In this document: positions 26,324-35,213 of the stretch, piece by piece
How the letters are laid out: each line of letters starts with the position of its first letter
How positions within the stretch are numbered: the first letter of the stretch is position 1
Origin: JBAZWV01 sp964393325
GTDB lineage: Bacteria > Patescibacteriota > Patescibacteriia > 2-12-FULL-60-25
Assembly (NCBI GenBank): GCA_964393325.1
Contig: CAYMTE010000006.1
Span: forward strand, 1-61,819
Direction: 5' to 3'
Length of the DNA: 61,819 bases
Translations under genes and position numbers: made by a program
Notes under the pieces: model-generated
The model's database searches: none
What the model saw: the letters and a program-made list of their open reading frames with translations, nothing else
What the model was told of the DNA's origin: nothing

Positions 26324-29300
26324 TCAAACAGAGCCCTTCTTTACCTTCAATGGGATGTTCTGATCAACCAAGGCTTCATCCTTCTCCGACAGATCGATAT
26401 CCTGTGACACATATTTCTCATATCCATCCTTTTCCGCTGTAAGATAGTACACATTGCGCCTGACAAAGAATCCGTATTTCCCGTTCGCGTCTGTTGCCTG
26501 CGTCTCAAGAAGCTTATTAAACTTCTTATCAAAGATACGGACGACAACACGATCAAGCGGTTTCCCTGACGCAAGGTCATACACAATCCCCCATTCCTTC
26601 GCTTTCGTCGGCGCCGCCAAACGCTTAAACATCAAATACACACCAACCTGCGCGAGCGTGATGCATGCGATAAGAATGCTCGGCGCGATAATAAGCGTCA
26701 GTAACGATGCGATTACCGTAACCAATGAAAGCTGCGTTTGAAATACACGAAACACCTTTTTAAAAATCACACGACGGGGCGGCTCTTCTGCCACAACCGG
26801 ATCCATTGGAACGTTCGTCGCAATCGGTCCCGAACGAAGGAGATCGATCGTTTCACCAAAATACAAATCAACGAAATCAACATCCTGGTCTTTTCCTTTC
26901 AGCGTTTGCGAAGGAAACGCATACCCAGGCTTCACTACCTGAATACGATAGGTGCCCTCTTTTGCTAAAAAGGCAAAACGCCCGTACCGATCAGTAACCT
27001 GCGTCTGCACAACCAGCCCTCGCGCGTGATCCACAAGACGCACAATCGCGAGCTCTACAGGCTGTTTCGTAAGTGCGTTATACACCACGCCCCACTTTTT
27101 TCGCTTCCGTCTACCAAGCAAGAGTAGCGGTTGCGTAAAAAGATACTGCAAAAATGCGAGCGAGTTAAATAACGGGAGCGCTGAAGCGAGGTTGATCAAC
27201 GCCACGCCGAACAATGCAGGAGAAACAACCTGCTGAACCGCCTCTTGTACAGGCGGCTGTTCCAAAAACTGACGAACGCGTTCACCTTGAAAAATAATCT
27301 GCGCTACGGCATTCCCCGCGACCTGCAGCGCATTCGCGCCAAGTGTCGACGTACTCGTAATGCCCTCGAGAATAGTTGGAGGCAAGGCAACAAGACGAAT
27401 CTGCTCGCCAAACACCCCCTTTGTAATGCTTCGCGGCGCCGAAACTGACGTACCGTATCCATTCTTTTCAACCTGAACGTAATATGTTCCGTTCGGAACA
27501 ACGAACACGAACCCACCATCCGCACCGGTGACAAGAGGATTCGCCTGCGAAAAAGGCGCTCCGTTCCATATACGCCACCCGCCATCTTGAACAAAAAGCG
27601 TCACCGTCGCTTGAGGAACGGCGACATCGGAAAATCCCAATGCTGGACGTTCAAGCACTCGACCGCCCTCTTGCGCAATAAGCGTAAAATTCGAGAGCGC
27701 GGCGCCACCCCCCTGAAACGTCATCGAAACGGAAACGGGATATGAACCAGCACTCGGCACAAGAAACGTTCCCTGATATGACGTGCCATCTTGAGATAGC
27801 GAGAGTGCGTACGCGGATCCCTGCACCGTCACAAATGCCGTATTCGGCAACGCACCGAGCCCAGAAATAGGAACGACAACCAGCACGGCCGAACCCACTG
27901 GAGCGCCGAAGGCTCGAAGTTCATCCGGGAGCAGTTGAACCGTACCACCGGCACCATAAAAAGACGGAAGTATTGTGATAACCTGACCGCTTGGTGTTGG
28001 AATTGGCTCTTGAGGAATCGGCTCCGGAGGGATCTGCGGCGTTGGCAACAAACACGCTGACACGCCAGCGCAATCCGGATCCGCACAATCTACGCTTCCG
28101 TCGACGTCATCATCCGCTCCGTTCGTGCATCGCGCGTTCGTATTTTCCGGCGTTGGGGTTGGCGGCGGGGTACAAAGAGCCAGCACTTTGCATTCCGAAT
28201 CCTGACAATCAATATCACCATCAAGATCATCGTCCACACCATTTGAACACGCACTCACTGTCTGTTCAGGCTGCGCAACGTTACAAATCGGAAGCGCCAC
28301 GCAATCCGGATCCGCACAATCGACGCTTCCGTCGCCGTCATCATCAACATTATTCGAACAACGAGCAGGCGTATTCTCTGGAAAAAGCGCGGCTTGCGGT
28401 GTAGCAGAATCAAGCGCACCGGACGAATAATTCTGATGCGTATCAAACGCGTATATCGCGTAAAAATATGTCACGCCATTCGTCACCGCGGTATCAAGCG
28501 TCGATGTTCCGAGACCTGCATAAATAAACGCTCCGTCCAACGGTCCTGTTGGAAATGCATCCGTTCGTCGAACAATACGGACGCCCGCAAGATCTACGTC
28601 CGGTGGAAGCGTCCACGTCAGCATCACGACAGCGTCCCCTCCTGTTGCAGTAAATTGAAATGGGTTCGCCGGAGGCGTCGCATCTCCCGTCGTTACGAAT
28701 ACCACATCCGTCGACGTCGCCGTGTTCCCAGAGGCGTCGGTTGAAATAACACGGAGGTGATACATCGTCAGCGGCGATAAACCGGTCATCACCATGGAAT
28801 GAGAGTACACAAACCCTGGATCAGTAAGCGTAGATCCGTACGCCGTTGACGTTCCATAATCAACACGCGATGTCGTCGGCTCATCCGTCTGCCACACCAC
28901 GCGTGCAGATGTATCCGTGATATCAATGACCATCACTCCAGACAATATCGGCGGTGCCGTATCACCGAGCGTCGTAAACACAAAATCACCCGCCGTTGCC
29001 ATGTTTGCAGCACCGTCACGTGAAGAAACGCGAAAATGATACAGCGTGTTTGGAGAAAGACCCGTGAGATCCAGTTGATGCGATGTAACGAGAGAACCGT
29101 TCGAGACCGTTCCGCTTCCGTAACCAGCCGTCATTCCATAATCCAGTGATGAATCCGATGATTCATCGGTATTCCAAATGACGGACGCACTGCTCGAGGT
29201 AATCGAAATCACCTGAACATTAAAAATATTTGGCGGAACGGTATCTCCAGATCCTCCACCGCCACCGCCACCCCCAGGCGTCGTCGTTGATGCCGCAACC

Positions 29301-29878
29301 GTAGCCGTCACCGAAACAGAATCGTCTGCAATAATCGGAACACCAACCGTTTGCACGTCGCCAAATGTTCCTGTTAAGAGAATTTGAACAACCTGCGCCG
29401 TTGAAGGGTTTGTTATCTGGTTCGCACCACCCGTCGCATTTGTGCCAATACGGATCGTCACGATGTCTCCCGCCGCGATTTCACCGAGCGCCGCGTCTGT
29501 TGGAGCGGTAAAAACGATTGTGCTCGTCCCCACCGCCACACCCCATACACCTGCAGCTGGGGAAGACGCTAATGCTTCGTCCGTTTCCAGTCCCGTTGTA
29601 GGACCGTGCAACAAATCAATATCAGAAACGCCAACCGAACCAAATGAAAAAATACCTTGGTAATCGATGCTGATATTATCAGAAGACGCATCCACGCCTG
29701 TTGGCGTAACAAAACGAAATTGATGGTTCGCGAGCGCCGAGATGCTGTGCCGAGATAATGAATATGAGGCCGGCGTAGCCGTCGAAGCGAAGCTTCCAAT
29801 TGGAACAACCATCGCAAAAAGAAGCACGACCGCAAATACGGAGCGCACCATTCGACGTGCAGCTTCGACAAGCCTCAT
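26324..29878 (-). CDS. large surface protein: cohesin-like, FN3, acidic repeats, membrane and carboxypeptidase-regulatory-like domains
   Basis: 1184 residues. Signal peptide (to SFAST, about 31). About 35-200: a cohesin-like beta domain. About 215-400: two clear fibronectin type III domains (SSASVIWNTDESSDSSLDYG, SARVVWQTDEPTTSRVDYG), then a third FN3-like one. About 500-615: three acidic units CSNNVDDDGDGSVDCADPDC-like, with Asp positions suited to calcium binding. About 625-860: two more beta domains, then hydrophobic helices (about 905-945). The last 240 residues hold two carboxypeptidase-regulatory-like beta domains (KKWGVVYNALTKQPVELA; EWGIVYDLASGKPLDRVV) separated by a two-helix membrane segment (near 1065-1110). 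So it spans the membrane more than once. It begins 11 nt after the DUF916-like gene. Confidence 0.8.
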   Translation of the reverse strand: MRLVEAARRMVRSVFAVVLLFAMVVPIGSFASTATPASYSLSRHSISALANHQFRFVTPTGVDASSDNISIDYQGIFSFGSVGVSDIDLLHGPTTGLETDEALASSPAAGVWGVAVGTSTIVFTAPTDAALGEIAAGDIVTIRIGTNATGGANQITNPSTAQVVQILLTGTFGDVQTVGVPIIADDSVSVTATVAASTTTPGGGGGGGGSGDTVPPNIFNVQVISITSSSASVIWNTDESSDSSLDYGMTAGYGSGTVSNGSLVTSHQLDLTGLSPNTLYHFRVSSRDGAANMATAGDFVFTTLGDTAPPILSGVMVIDITDTSARVVWQTDEPTTSRVDYGTSTAYGSTLTDPGFVYSHSMVMTGLSPLTMYHLRVISTDASGNTATSTDVVFVTTGDATPPANPFQFTATGGDAVVMLTWTLPPDVDLAGVRIVRRTDAFPTGPLDGAFIYAGLGTSTLDTAVTNGVTYFYAIYAFDTHQNYSSGALDSATPQAALFPENTPARCSNNVDDDGDGSVDCADPDCVALPICNVAQPEQTVSACSNGVDDDLDGDIDCQDSECKVLALCTPPPTPTPENTNARCTNGADDDVDGSVDCADPDCAGVSACLLPTPQIPPEPIPQEPIPTPSGQVITILPSFYGAGGTVQLLPDELRAFGAPVGSAVLVVVPISGLGALPNTAFVTVQGSAYALSLSQDGTSYQGTFLVPSAGSYPVSVSMTFQGGGAALSNFTLIAQEGGRVLERPALGFSDVAVPQATVTLFVQDGGWRIWNGAPFSQANPLVTGADGGFVFVVPNGTYYVQVEKNGYGTSVSAPRSITKGVFGEQIRLVALPPTILEGITSTSTLGANALQVAGNAVAQIIFQGERVRQFLEQPPVQEAVQQVVSPALFGVALINLASALPLFNSLAFLQYLFTQPLLLLGRRKRKKWGVVYNALTKQPVELAIVRLVDHARGLVVQTQVTDRYGRFAFLAKEGTYRIQVVKPGYAFPSQTLKGKDQDVDFVDLYFGETIDLLRSGPIATNVPMDPVVAEEPPRRVIFKKVFRVFQTQLSLVTVIASLLTLIIAPSILIACITLAQVGVYLMFKRLAAPTKAKEWGIVYDLASGKPLDRVVVRIFDKKFNKLLETQATDANGKYGFFVRRNVYYLTAEKDGYEKYVSQDIDLSEKDEALVDQNIPLKVKKGSV

Positions 29879-29889
29879 TGGAAAACGAT

Positions 29890-30867
29890 CTACGCGCGCC
29901 GACCCTTCCGAATGGCAGCGCGAATGACCATCCGATTATACAACGAAACTAGAACAATCAGGAGAACGAGGAGCGCGGCGCCCATGGTAAGCACGTGCCA
30001 TGGAATGATCCAAAATGTCGTCTCCGCAACAAGTTCCTGTTTTTGCTCGCCATACCGTACACGAACATCCGCGGTGTATTTACCGATACCAAAATTTCTC
30101 CATTCATTCTTCAGTTCTGCAAAAAATCCATCCCCTTCATCTTCAAACGTATTCGCCCACACGGACTCGAAACGACGAATACTGTTTGGAAGAACAGCGG
30201 ATTGTCGTGGATTTGCCGGAACTGTTGCAACAACAGATCCAAACATATTTCGCACAACAACCGATCCTTCAGGCCGAAGGTGGACACTTCCAAGGTTTCG
30301 AACACGTAATTCAAAGTACGCAGGCAACCGATGCAATCTCTCGCTCGTCGACCGGAAAGATTCCACACGTGCAGATTCTAAAATATCTCCGGGAACACGG
30401 AGGAGAAAAAGCACACCGACTTTGGCACCGACACCTACCGATGTCCCCTTGTCTGCCGTGGGATGATCCGAAAAAAAGAGCGCTGCGTAGTGCCCACCCG
30501 GCTCCGCATTCAACGGAACACTTACTGCATATGAAAACGGAGCTGTTTCACCAGGTTGCAATGTCACCGATCGACGATCTGGCGTGATCCACGACGCAAG
30601 ACCAGACTGGTCCTCTTCTGGCAAAAAATCCTGCTGACCATCTTCGCCTTTCGCGACGAATTTTTGAACCGAAATATAGTACGTCCGCCGCTGTGAATCC
30701 GTATTGGTAATCTGAACCGTTCCTTGCGCCGCTGTTCCTGGCGGAACTTCTAAATCAACAACGACCGGGGAAACGCTAAACGCATGCACCGCATGAGGAG
30801 CCAGCCACAAAAACGCCGAAACGAAAAGCGCAAGAACCGTAGAGTACCGCATGCGTAAATTCAGCAT
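29890..30867 (-). CDS. DUF916-like surface protein with C-terminal membrane anchor
   Basis: 325 residues. Signal peptide to about HAVHAF (residue 30). Mature start FSVSPVVVDLEVPPGTAAQG and then TVQITNTDSQRRTYYISVQKF is the first Ig-like domain of DUF916-type proteins; a second beta domain (about 165-285) contains LRVRNLGSVHLRPEGSVVV. One C-terminal helix (about 292-312) and a basic tail (RAAIRKGRRA) put the bulk outside. In Firmicutes such proteins accompany WxL surface proteins and bind them. Here two small secreted proteins lie directly upstream on the same strand, which suggests an analogous partnership. ATG at 30867 used; a second at 30852 is possible. Confidence 0.75.
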   Translation of the reverse strand: MLNLRMRYSTVLALFVSAFLWLAPHAVHAFSVSPVVVDLEVPPGTAAQGTVQITNTDSQRRTYYISVQKFVAKGEDGQQDFLPEEDQSGLASWITPDRRSVTLQPGETAPFSYAVSVPLNAEPGGHYAALFFSDHPTADKGTSVGVGAKVGVLFLLRVPGDILESARVESFRSTSERLHRLPAYFELRVRNLGSVHLRPEGSVVVRNMFGSVVATVPANPRQSAVLPNSIRRFESVWANTFEDEGDGFFAELKNEWRNFGIGKYTADVRVRYGEQKQELVAETTFWIIPWHVLTMGAALLVLLIVLVSLYNRMVIRAAIRKGRRA

Positions 30868-30934
30868 ATGTCAGATAGGATGTGTTCTGTAGCTATGGCT
30901 CCGATCCGTTGTCGGAGACATAAAACGGAACCGA

Positions 30935-31954
30935 TCAGAAAGAACCCGTTACCGTGTACGTCACAATCTGACTATAACTTCCTGCCGCCGTTCCTGCACT
31001 GATAGACGCGGCGTGCTCCACGAGCTGCGTCGTCGTCGCAGAAGGTGCAGCCCCTGTTTGAAATGCCGATCCGTTAATGAAGATTGTCTGTGCAGAAGAT
31101 GTTGGGACTGGCGAAGGATCTGTGCCAAAGGTAAATCCTGCAGGGTTCGCTTCTGTGACCGCTACCGTAAAAGCGCCCGTTGTCGTATTACGTCCACCCT
31201 GCGTCGCCGCAACGACTCGCGACAGCCCATACAGCTCCGTTCCAGCGCTCGGCTGAGATCCGTCATTCGTCACATTCGTCATCGTTGCGCTTCCCGTTCC
31301 AAAATCCTGGTTCGCTTGAAGTTGAGCCTGAAATCCATTCGATGCGTTCGTCGCAATACGAAGTCGATACGCACATGTGGATGTCGATGAAAGACTCAAC
31401 GTACCCATCGCACACGTATTCGTATCCGCCGTATCCAAGGAATCTCGTATCGAAAACGCGAGTGTTGCCGGAACCGTTGCCGTCACCGTCACCTGGTTTC
31501 CCCCGTTCGCATAAAACAATGCTGAACCAAAATCAACCGGACTCGATGACAGAATCGAAATTGAGTAGTTTGCCGCAGAAGCGCTGAACGCAAACTGCAG
31601 ACATAGGTTCATCGACACGTCAGCAGCCGTCGAAGACGTTACCGTGTACGTCGCAGAAGCCGTGCTCGTCGATGTGAACGATCCGTCATAAAAACCGTCG
31701 TCGTTAATATCGTGTTCCGTAGACGTACACGAATCGCTAATCGAGGTAAACGCCGGCGATGTCGTAACAGTGATCGTCGTTCCCGTAACGTATTGGCTTG
31801 AAGCCGTCCACTGAATCTGAATATTCTGCGGAGAGGACGAGCTCGCCGTCGGATTGATCGTCACCGTTGTTCCAGCTGCCGTGATCGGTCGCGCGACAAA
31901 CAGAAGCGCAACGAGCGATCCGAGTGCAACGATACGTGTTAGCAATCCGTTCAT
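30935..31954 (-). CDS. secreted beta-rich protein, paralogue 1
   Basis: 339 residues. Signal peptide (to PITAA, about 27), then Thr/Ser/Ala-rich beta sequence with no membrane anchor. A mid-domain (CAYRLRIATNASNGFQAQL) is followed by long polar strands, and the C-terminus is GSYSQIVTYTVTGSF. The neighbour upstream ends GSYAQLLYYTVTANF, so both share a terminal strand of pattern AGSY.Q...YTVT..F. This resembles the last strand of WxL-type domains but the two W-x-L motifs are not seen. Probably exported and held at the surface by non-covalent contact, perhaps through the DUF916-like protein. A 6-bp hairpin (30899-30917) follows it. Confidence 0.7.
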   Translation of the reverse strand: MNGLLTRIVALGSLVALLFVARPITAAGTTVTINPTASSSSPQNIQIQWTASSQYVTGTTITVTTSPAFTSISDSCTSTEHDINDDGFYDGSFTSTSTASATYTVTSSTAADVSMNLCLQFAFSASAANYSISILSSSPVDFGSALFYANGGNQVTVTATVPATLAFSIRDSLDTADTNTCAMGTLSLSSTSTCAYRLRIATNASNGFQAQLQANQDFGTGSATMTNVTNDGSQPSAGTELYGLSRVVAATQGGRNTTTGAFTVAVTEANPAGFTFGTDPSPVPTSSAQTIFINGSAFQTGAAPSATTTQLVEHAASISAGTAAGSYSQIVTYTVTGSF

Positions 31955-31974
31955 AATAGTTGAGAATCCTCTCG

Positions 31975-32889
31975 TTAAAAGTTTGCAGTTACCGTGTAAT
32001 AAAGAAGTTGTGCGTAGGAACCTGCAGATGTACCGGAATTAATTGAGGCTTTGTAGATCAACCCCACTCGTTGATCAACCGACGTTGATGTAGACGACTG
32101 GATCGCGAACGTTGAGGTGGTTAGCGCAAAATCTGAGAGCGTACTTGTAACAGTACTATAATCCCCAAACACTCGCGCGCCATATTCTTCGCTCCCAATT
32201 GTTACAGAACCGTCTGATACATCTGAAATAAATGTTGACGAATCTACCCGTAGTTTCCCATCGCTCGTCACGTACACCGTATACCCATCGCCTGCGTTTG
32301 TCGTGACATCCGTGTGCGTAAGCGATGTTTTTCCGGTAGCCGTCGTTAGCGTCCCAAGTTGAGCCGAGCTGCCCTCAAGCTGATAGACGTAATCGTCACC
32401 GCCGCTCGGTGAAGAGCTCATACCAGCCGGGTTCCCGTCCCACTGATCAACGGTAATCGTCGTACCATTGATTGCTGTAATTTTCCCAAGCGAGATGACT
32501 TGTGACAAGCCCTCGTTTTCCACAACCCCAATAAATGAGCTTGTAGAGAAGTTCACGGACGAATTTACAACAACCGTAAGGCTAGAACTACTAAAAGCGG
32601 TGTACGGCGTTTGCGTTGAATTTTGTTGCGTTCCGATATCGAAATAGAGGTTCTGCACTGCATCAGATTGTCGATACCCCGCCTGAATCGTATACGAGGT
32701 ACTCGAGCTCAAACCGGTAGCTTGCTCGCCTATCGTATCTCGAATCTGGTAGTTCGTAGACGAGCTAATATCATCACCTCCACTATTCAAGGAATCAAAA
32801 TCAATCGTATATCCAGTACTGGTCATCCCAAAAACCGCCCTTGATGCAAACAAAATAACAACAAGGGACAACGTGATCCATTTGAACAT
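31975..32889 (-). CDS. secreted beta-rich protein, paralogue 2
   Basis: 304 residues from the ATG at 32889 (a GTG at 32895 is in frame but lies at the predicted transcript start). Signal peptide (to RAVFG, about 20), then TSTGYTIDFDSLNSGGDDISSSTNYQIRD-like polar beta sequence (GEQATGLSSSTSYTIQAGYRQ), a middle region rich in Thr/Ser/Val, and the terminal strand GSYAQLLYYTVTANF shared with the next gene. The start SGYTI..D..N.GG....SS.NY.. is a form often seen in exported Patescibacteria proteins. First gene of the four-gene surface locus; 20 nt to the next gene. Confidence 0.7.
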   Translation of the reverse strand: MFKWITLSLVVILFASRAVFGMTSTGYTIDFDSLNSGGDDISSSTNYQIRDTIGEQATGLSSSTSYTIQAGYRQSDAVQNLYFDIGTQQNSTQTPYTAFSSSSLTVVVNSSVNFSTSSFIGVVENEGLSQVISLGKITAINGTTITVDQWDGNPAGMSSSPSGGDDYVYQLEGSSAQLGTLTTATGKTSLTHTDVTTNAGDGYTVYVTSDGKLRVDSSTFISDVSDGSVTIGSEEYGARVFGDYSTVTSTLSDFALTTSTFAIQSSTSTSVDQRVGLIYKASINSGTSAGSYAQLLYYTVTANF

Positions 32890-32901
32890 ACGCACGATTA
32901 A

Positions 32902-32930
32902 ATAATAGCATTTTTTCTCAATCTTTTCAA
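32902..32930 (-). promoter_or_regulatory. promoter of the secreted-protein locus
   Basis: Minus strand TTGAAA (32925-32930), 17-nt spacer, TATTAT (32902-32907), with TGC before the -10. Predicted start near 32895, leaving about 6 nt before the ATG at 32889. Confidence 0.65.
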
Positions 32931-32979
32931 AATCAGCTGTGTTGATATAAAAAATAAGCGTCGCACAATTTTATAACAA

Positions 32980-32995
32980 CGTTTCACGTGAAACA
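32980..32995. promoter_or_regulatory. parS-like site 1 (15/16)
   Basis: CGTTTCACGTGAAACA; differs at one outer base from the ParB site TGTTTCACGTGAAACA. Confidence 0.75.
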
Positions 32996-33092
32996 TAGCT
33001 ACGAAATTGCTAGAAAAATATTAATGTACAAAGACGCAACCAAACCACTCATTGGGATCGTATTTCAAAACATCATGCATTTGAAAAAAGCT

Positions 33093-33108
33093 TGTTTCAC
33101 GTGAAACA
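33093..33108. promoter_or_regulatory. parS-like site 2 (perfect)
   Basis: TGTTTCACGTGAAACA, the 16-bp palindrome bound by ParB/Spo0J in many bacteria. Confidence 0.85.
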
Positions 33109-33500
33109 TTTCGTAATCATTATTGTCGATATTTTTTTTTCAACCATACGCTTGAATCCTAAACCATAGACTCAACTGTATGTATAAACTCAGCCGAAGC
33201 ACAGGATTATTTATATAGAAGTAAGTGACAAACATCTTTCCATATAAATATAAGTGGCGATCGTCCTGGCGCCATCCTTAAAATAGCTCACACGAAATGA
33301 CCTTGGCCGCAAAGCAACATAACGTCTTATATAAAATATTCGCTTATATGCGATCAAAGATCATAAGCGCTCAAATATTTGTAACTGGTAACTAAGAACG
33401 TCTTTGTGAACAAACATTAGAAACCATATTTAATCATAATAGGAATCTTGGATCCTTTATAATTCAATCAATAACCAATTTTAAAATAATCGTCGTTCTA

Positions 33501-33516
33501 TGTTTCACGTGAAACA
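33501..33516. promoter_or_regulatory. parS-like site 3 (perfect)
   Basis: TGTTTCACGTGAAACA, adjoining the terminator of the tRNA genes. Confidence 0.85.
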
Positions 33517-33517
33517 T

Positions 33518-33541
33518 AAAAATCTCCTAACGGAGATTTTT
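33518..33541 (-). terminator. terminator of the tRNA-Arg/tRNA-Ala unit
   Basis: Minus strand AAAATCTCC-GTTA-GGAGATTTTT-A. It lies 5 nt after the tRNA-Ala CCA end. Confidence 0.8.
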
Positions 33542-33545
33542 ATAG

Positions 33546-33621
33546 TGGTGGACCGAAGGAGAATCGAACTCCTGACCTCTGCAATGCGAATGCAGCGCTC
33601 TACCAGCTGAGCTATCGGCCC
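33546..33621 (-). tRNA. tRNA-Ala (anticodon CGC)
   Basis: 76 nt with encoded CCA. Acceptor GGGCCGA/TCGGTCC, D-arm AGCTCAGCTGGTAGAGC, anticodon stem CTGCA/TGCAG with loop TTCGCAT giving CGC (codon GCG), T-loop TTCGATT. Probably co-transcribed with the tRNA-Arg upstream. Confidence 0.93.
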
Positions 33622-33649
33622 TTAAAAACTTTTTATCAAAGCCTTCCAG

Positions 33650-33665
33650 TGTTTCACGTGAAACA
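33650..33665. promoter_or_regulatory. parS-like site 4 (perfect), between two tRNA genes
   Basis: TGTTTCACGTGAAACA, 28 bp upstream of the tRNA-Ala 5' end, inside the presumed tRNA transcript. Confidence 0.85.
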
Positions 33666-33781
33666 CTTATATCTGTATCATTTTTTTCAAGAACAAATCG
33701 TCTAACCGTATTCGATAACGGAGGAGTATCCGCCAACGAACACAGAACATTTTCAAATCCTGCCAGTGCAGCCCGCAATTG

Positions 33782-33855
33782 TGGTGCCTCCAGGTGGAGT
33801 CGAACCACCATCTAGGGCTTAGGAGTCCCTTGTTCTTCCGTTAAACTATGGAAGC
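33782..33855 (-). tRNA. tRNA-Arg (anticodon CCT)
   Basis: 74 nt with encoded CCA. Acceptor GCTTCCA/TGGAGGC (one T-G), D-arm GTTTAACGGAAGAAC, anticodon loop CTCCTAA giving CCT (codon AGG), T-arm GGTGG-TTCGACT-CCACC. The first pair under the anticodon loop (A-G) is mismatched. Confidence 0.85.
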
Positions 33856-33869
33856 AAGAGTCGTAAAAT

Positions 33870-33875
33870 ATTATA
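33870..33875 (-). promoter_or_regulatory. -10 box of the tRNA-Arg unit
   Basis: Minus strand TATAAT, 15 nt before the tRNA 5' end. No good -35 at the expected distance. Confidence 0.5.
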
Positions 33876-33950
33876 TTACTTCTCTCCTTGTCCTGATTAG
33901 ACGCGCGAAAGAGTGTACGTCAGTTCATACTAGACGTCAAACAAATACTC

Positions 33951-33979
33951 TTGACGGATACGACGAGTATCCTTATGAT
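33951..33979 (+). promoter_or_regulatory. rpsT promoter
   Basis: TTGACG, 17-nt spacer, TATGAT. Predicted start about 45 nt before the rpsT ATG. Confidence 0.7.
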
Positions 33980-34030
33980 GCAGCGACATTGCCATTCCTT
34001 TCTAAGAATTGACCATTCCTACCTTATCCT

Positions 34031-34294
34031 ATGCCGAATAAACACGCGGCGATCAAAGATCTTCGAAAAAACCGACGTCATGCTGCTGCGAATTTGCGAA
34101 TTAAAACGAACGTAAAGTCGCTGTACCAGAAAGCGCTCACACTTCTCAAAGAAGGAAAGGCAGCTGAGGTTACGCAGGCAGCTCGCGCGTTCCAGCAGGC
34201 GATCGACAAAGCGACAAAACGAAACGTCGTCTCAAAAAATGCGGCGCGACACAAGAAGTCTCGCCTCATGAAAAAGATCAACGCAAAGAAGTAA
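34031..34294 (+). CDS. rpsT: 30S ribosomal protein S20
   Basis: 87 residues, typical length. Starts MPNKHAAIKDLRKNRRHAAANLRI, and has the S20 pattern of three basic helices, with KTNVKSLYQKALTLL, then AFQQAIDKATKRNVVSKNAARHKKSRLMKKI. It binds 16S rRNA early in small-subunit assembly. Single-gene unit with its own promoter, and a terminator shared with the convergent holA gene. Confidence 0.95.
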   Translation: MPNKHAAIKDLRKNRRHAAANLRIKTNVKSLYQKALTLLKEGKAAEVTQAARAFQQAIDKATKRNVVSKNAARHKKSRLMKKINAKK

Positions 34295-34300
34295 TCAGAA

Positions 34301-34330
34301 AACGCTCCCTAGAGGAGCGTTTCTGTTTCT
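34301..34330. terminator. bidirectional terminator between rpsT and holA
   Basis: AACGCTCC-CTAGA-GGAGCGTT followed on the plus strand by TCTGTTTCTG. It overlaps the last codons of the holA gene. Confidence 0.65.
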
Positions 34331-35136
34331 GCGCCAGAAGCAAGTCCGTTCCGAGAAGCTACGAATCCTTTCAATAGCCGTGCAACGCGCTCTTCTGCTG
34401 AAGGGATACGTGCTGCGGAAAGCTTTTTTGCAACATACGGATGTACAGACTCCGCATAACCATCTCGAACTTCGAGAAATGAACGAGATTGCCCGAGCGC
34501 AACGCTCGTCGCCGCGTCATCACCGTGTAATGACACGAGCGAACGCCATGCTGATCGTTGCGTAAGAATCGCGTCCGCGACCGTAAAAATCGTCTCCGAT
34601 CCTTGCACCGCTTCGTACGATCGTTGCGGGTGGACCGCTTGTTTTTCCAATTCATGCACCGCAAGCCATGTATCGCCATCTGCGTATGCAGCAACACGAT
34701 CCGCAACATCTTGAGAAACACCGTGCAAAACCGCCTCTTTTCGAACCCAAGCGCGGAATAATGCCCCGGTCTGCATCTCAAACGGGTAGTGAAACAGGGG
34801 AGCGGATGCGAGCGCTTCGAGCGTTTTAGCATTCGGCGGCTCTTCTTCGAGCGTAAGAATAATCGTGTGATCGCCATCGGCCGCAAGGCGCGCCGCTAGC
34901 GTTCGAACATCCGCAATCTTCATCTTCTCAAGACAACCGTCTGCGCGAATGAGCTTCTTCGTTGCAAACAACGACCCACTAGAAAGACGCGAGAGCAGCG
35001 TTGAGAGCTCAACAGGACCATCAAGAATCTCTGTCGCAAGCCCGTGCGGATCGTGTTTTGATCGAAACGCGGCGACCAACTCACGCGCCTTTTCGCGCGC
35101 GCGGTATGTATCCGGCCCGGAACACACGATAATCAT
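34309..35136 (-). CDS. holA: DNA polymerase III delta subunit (clamp-loader arm)
   Basis: 275 residues, slightly shorter than the usual 330. Begins MIIVCSGPDTYRAREKA, the HolA start ('GxDxYLxxE'-like), then KKLIRADGCL (beta-strand of the RecA-like domain), LTLEEEPPNAKTLEAL and the helical collar AYADGDTWLAVHELEKQA, and C-terminal helices. It opens the sliding clamp as part of the clamp loader. TAGGAT lies 6 nt before the ATG without a Shine-Dalgarno sequence. dnaN is 8 kb away. Confidence 0.85.
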   Translation of the reverse strand: MIIVCSGPDTYRAREKARELVAAFRSKHDPHGLATEILDGPVELSTLLSRLSSGSLFATKKLIRADGCLEKMKIADVRTLAARLAADGDHTIILTLEEEPPNAKTLEALASAPLFHYPFEMQTGALFRAWVRKEAVLHGVSQDVADRVAAYADGDTWLAVHELEKQAVHPQRSYEAVQGSETIFTVADAILTQRSAWRSLVSLHGDDAATSVALGQSRSFLEVRDGYAESVHPYVAKKLSAARIPSAEERVARLLKGFVASRNGLASGAETETLL

Positions 35137-35213
35137 GACGTGATCCTAGCGCATCAGCAAAAACTTCGCACCTCGAAAAATGCAACGTAGAACACCCTCT
35201 CAAACTGCCGCGT

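Larger units (their letters stand above)
32931..33517. other. AT-rich gene-free region carrying parS-like palindromes
   Basis: About 590 bp without a credible frame, clearly more AT-rich than its surroundings. Three of the four palindromes of the window lie here; the remainder is simple AT-rich sequence with the 6-bp palindrome TGGCGCCA at about 33266. No promoter or RNA gene was recognised in the middle. Confidence 0.6.
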
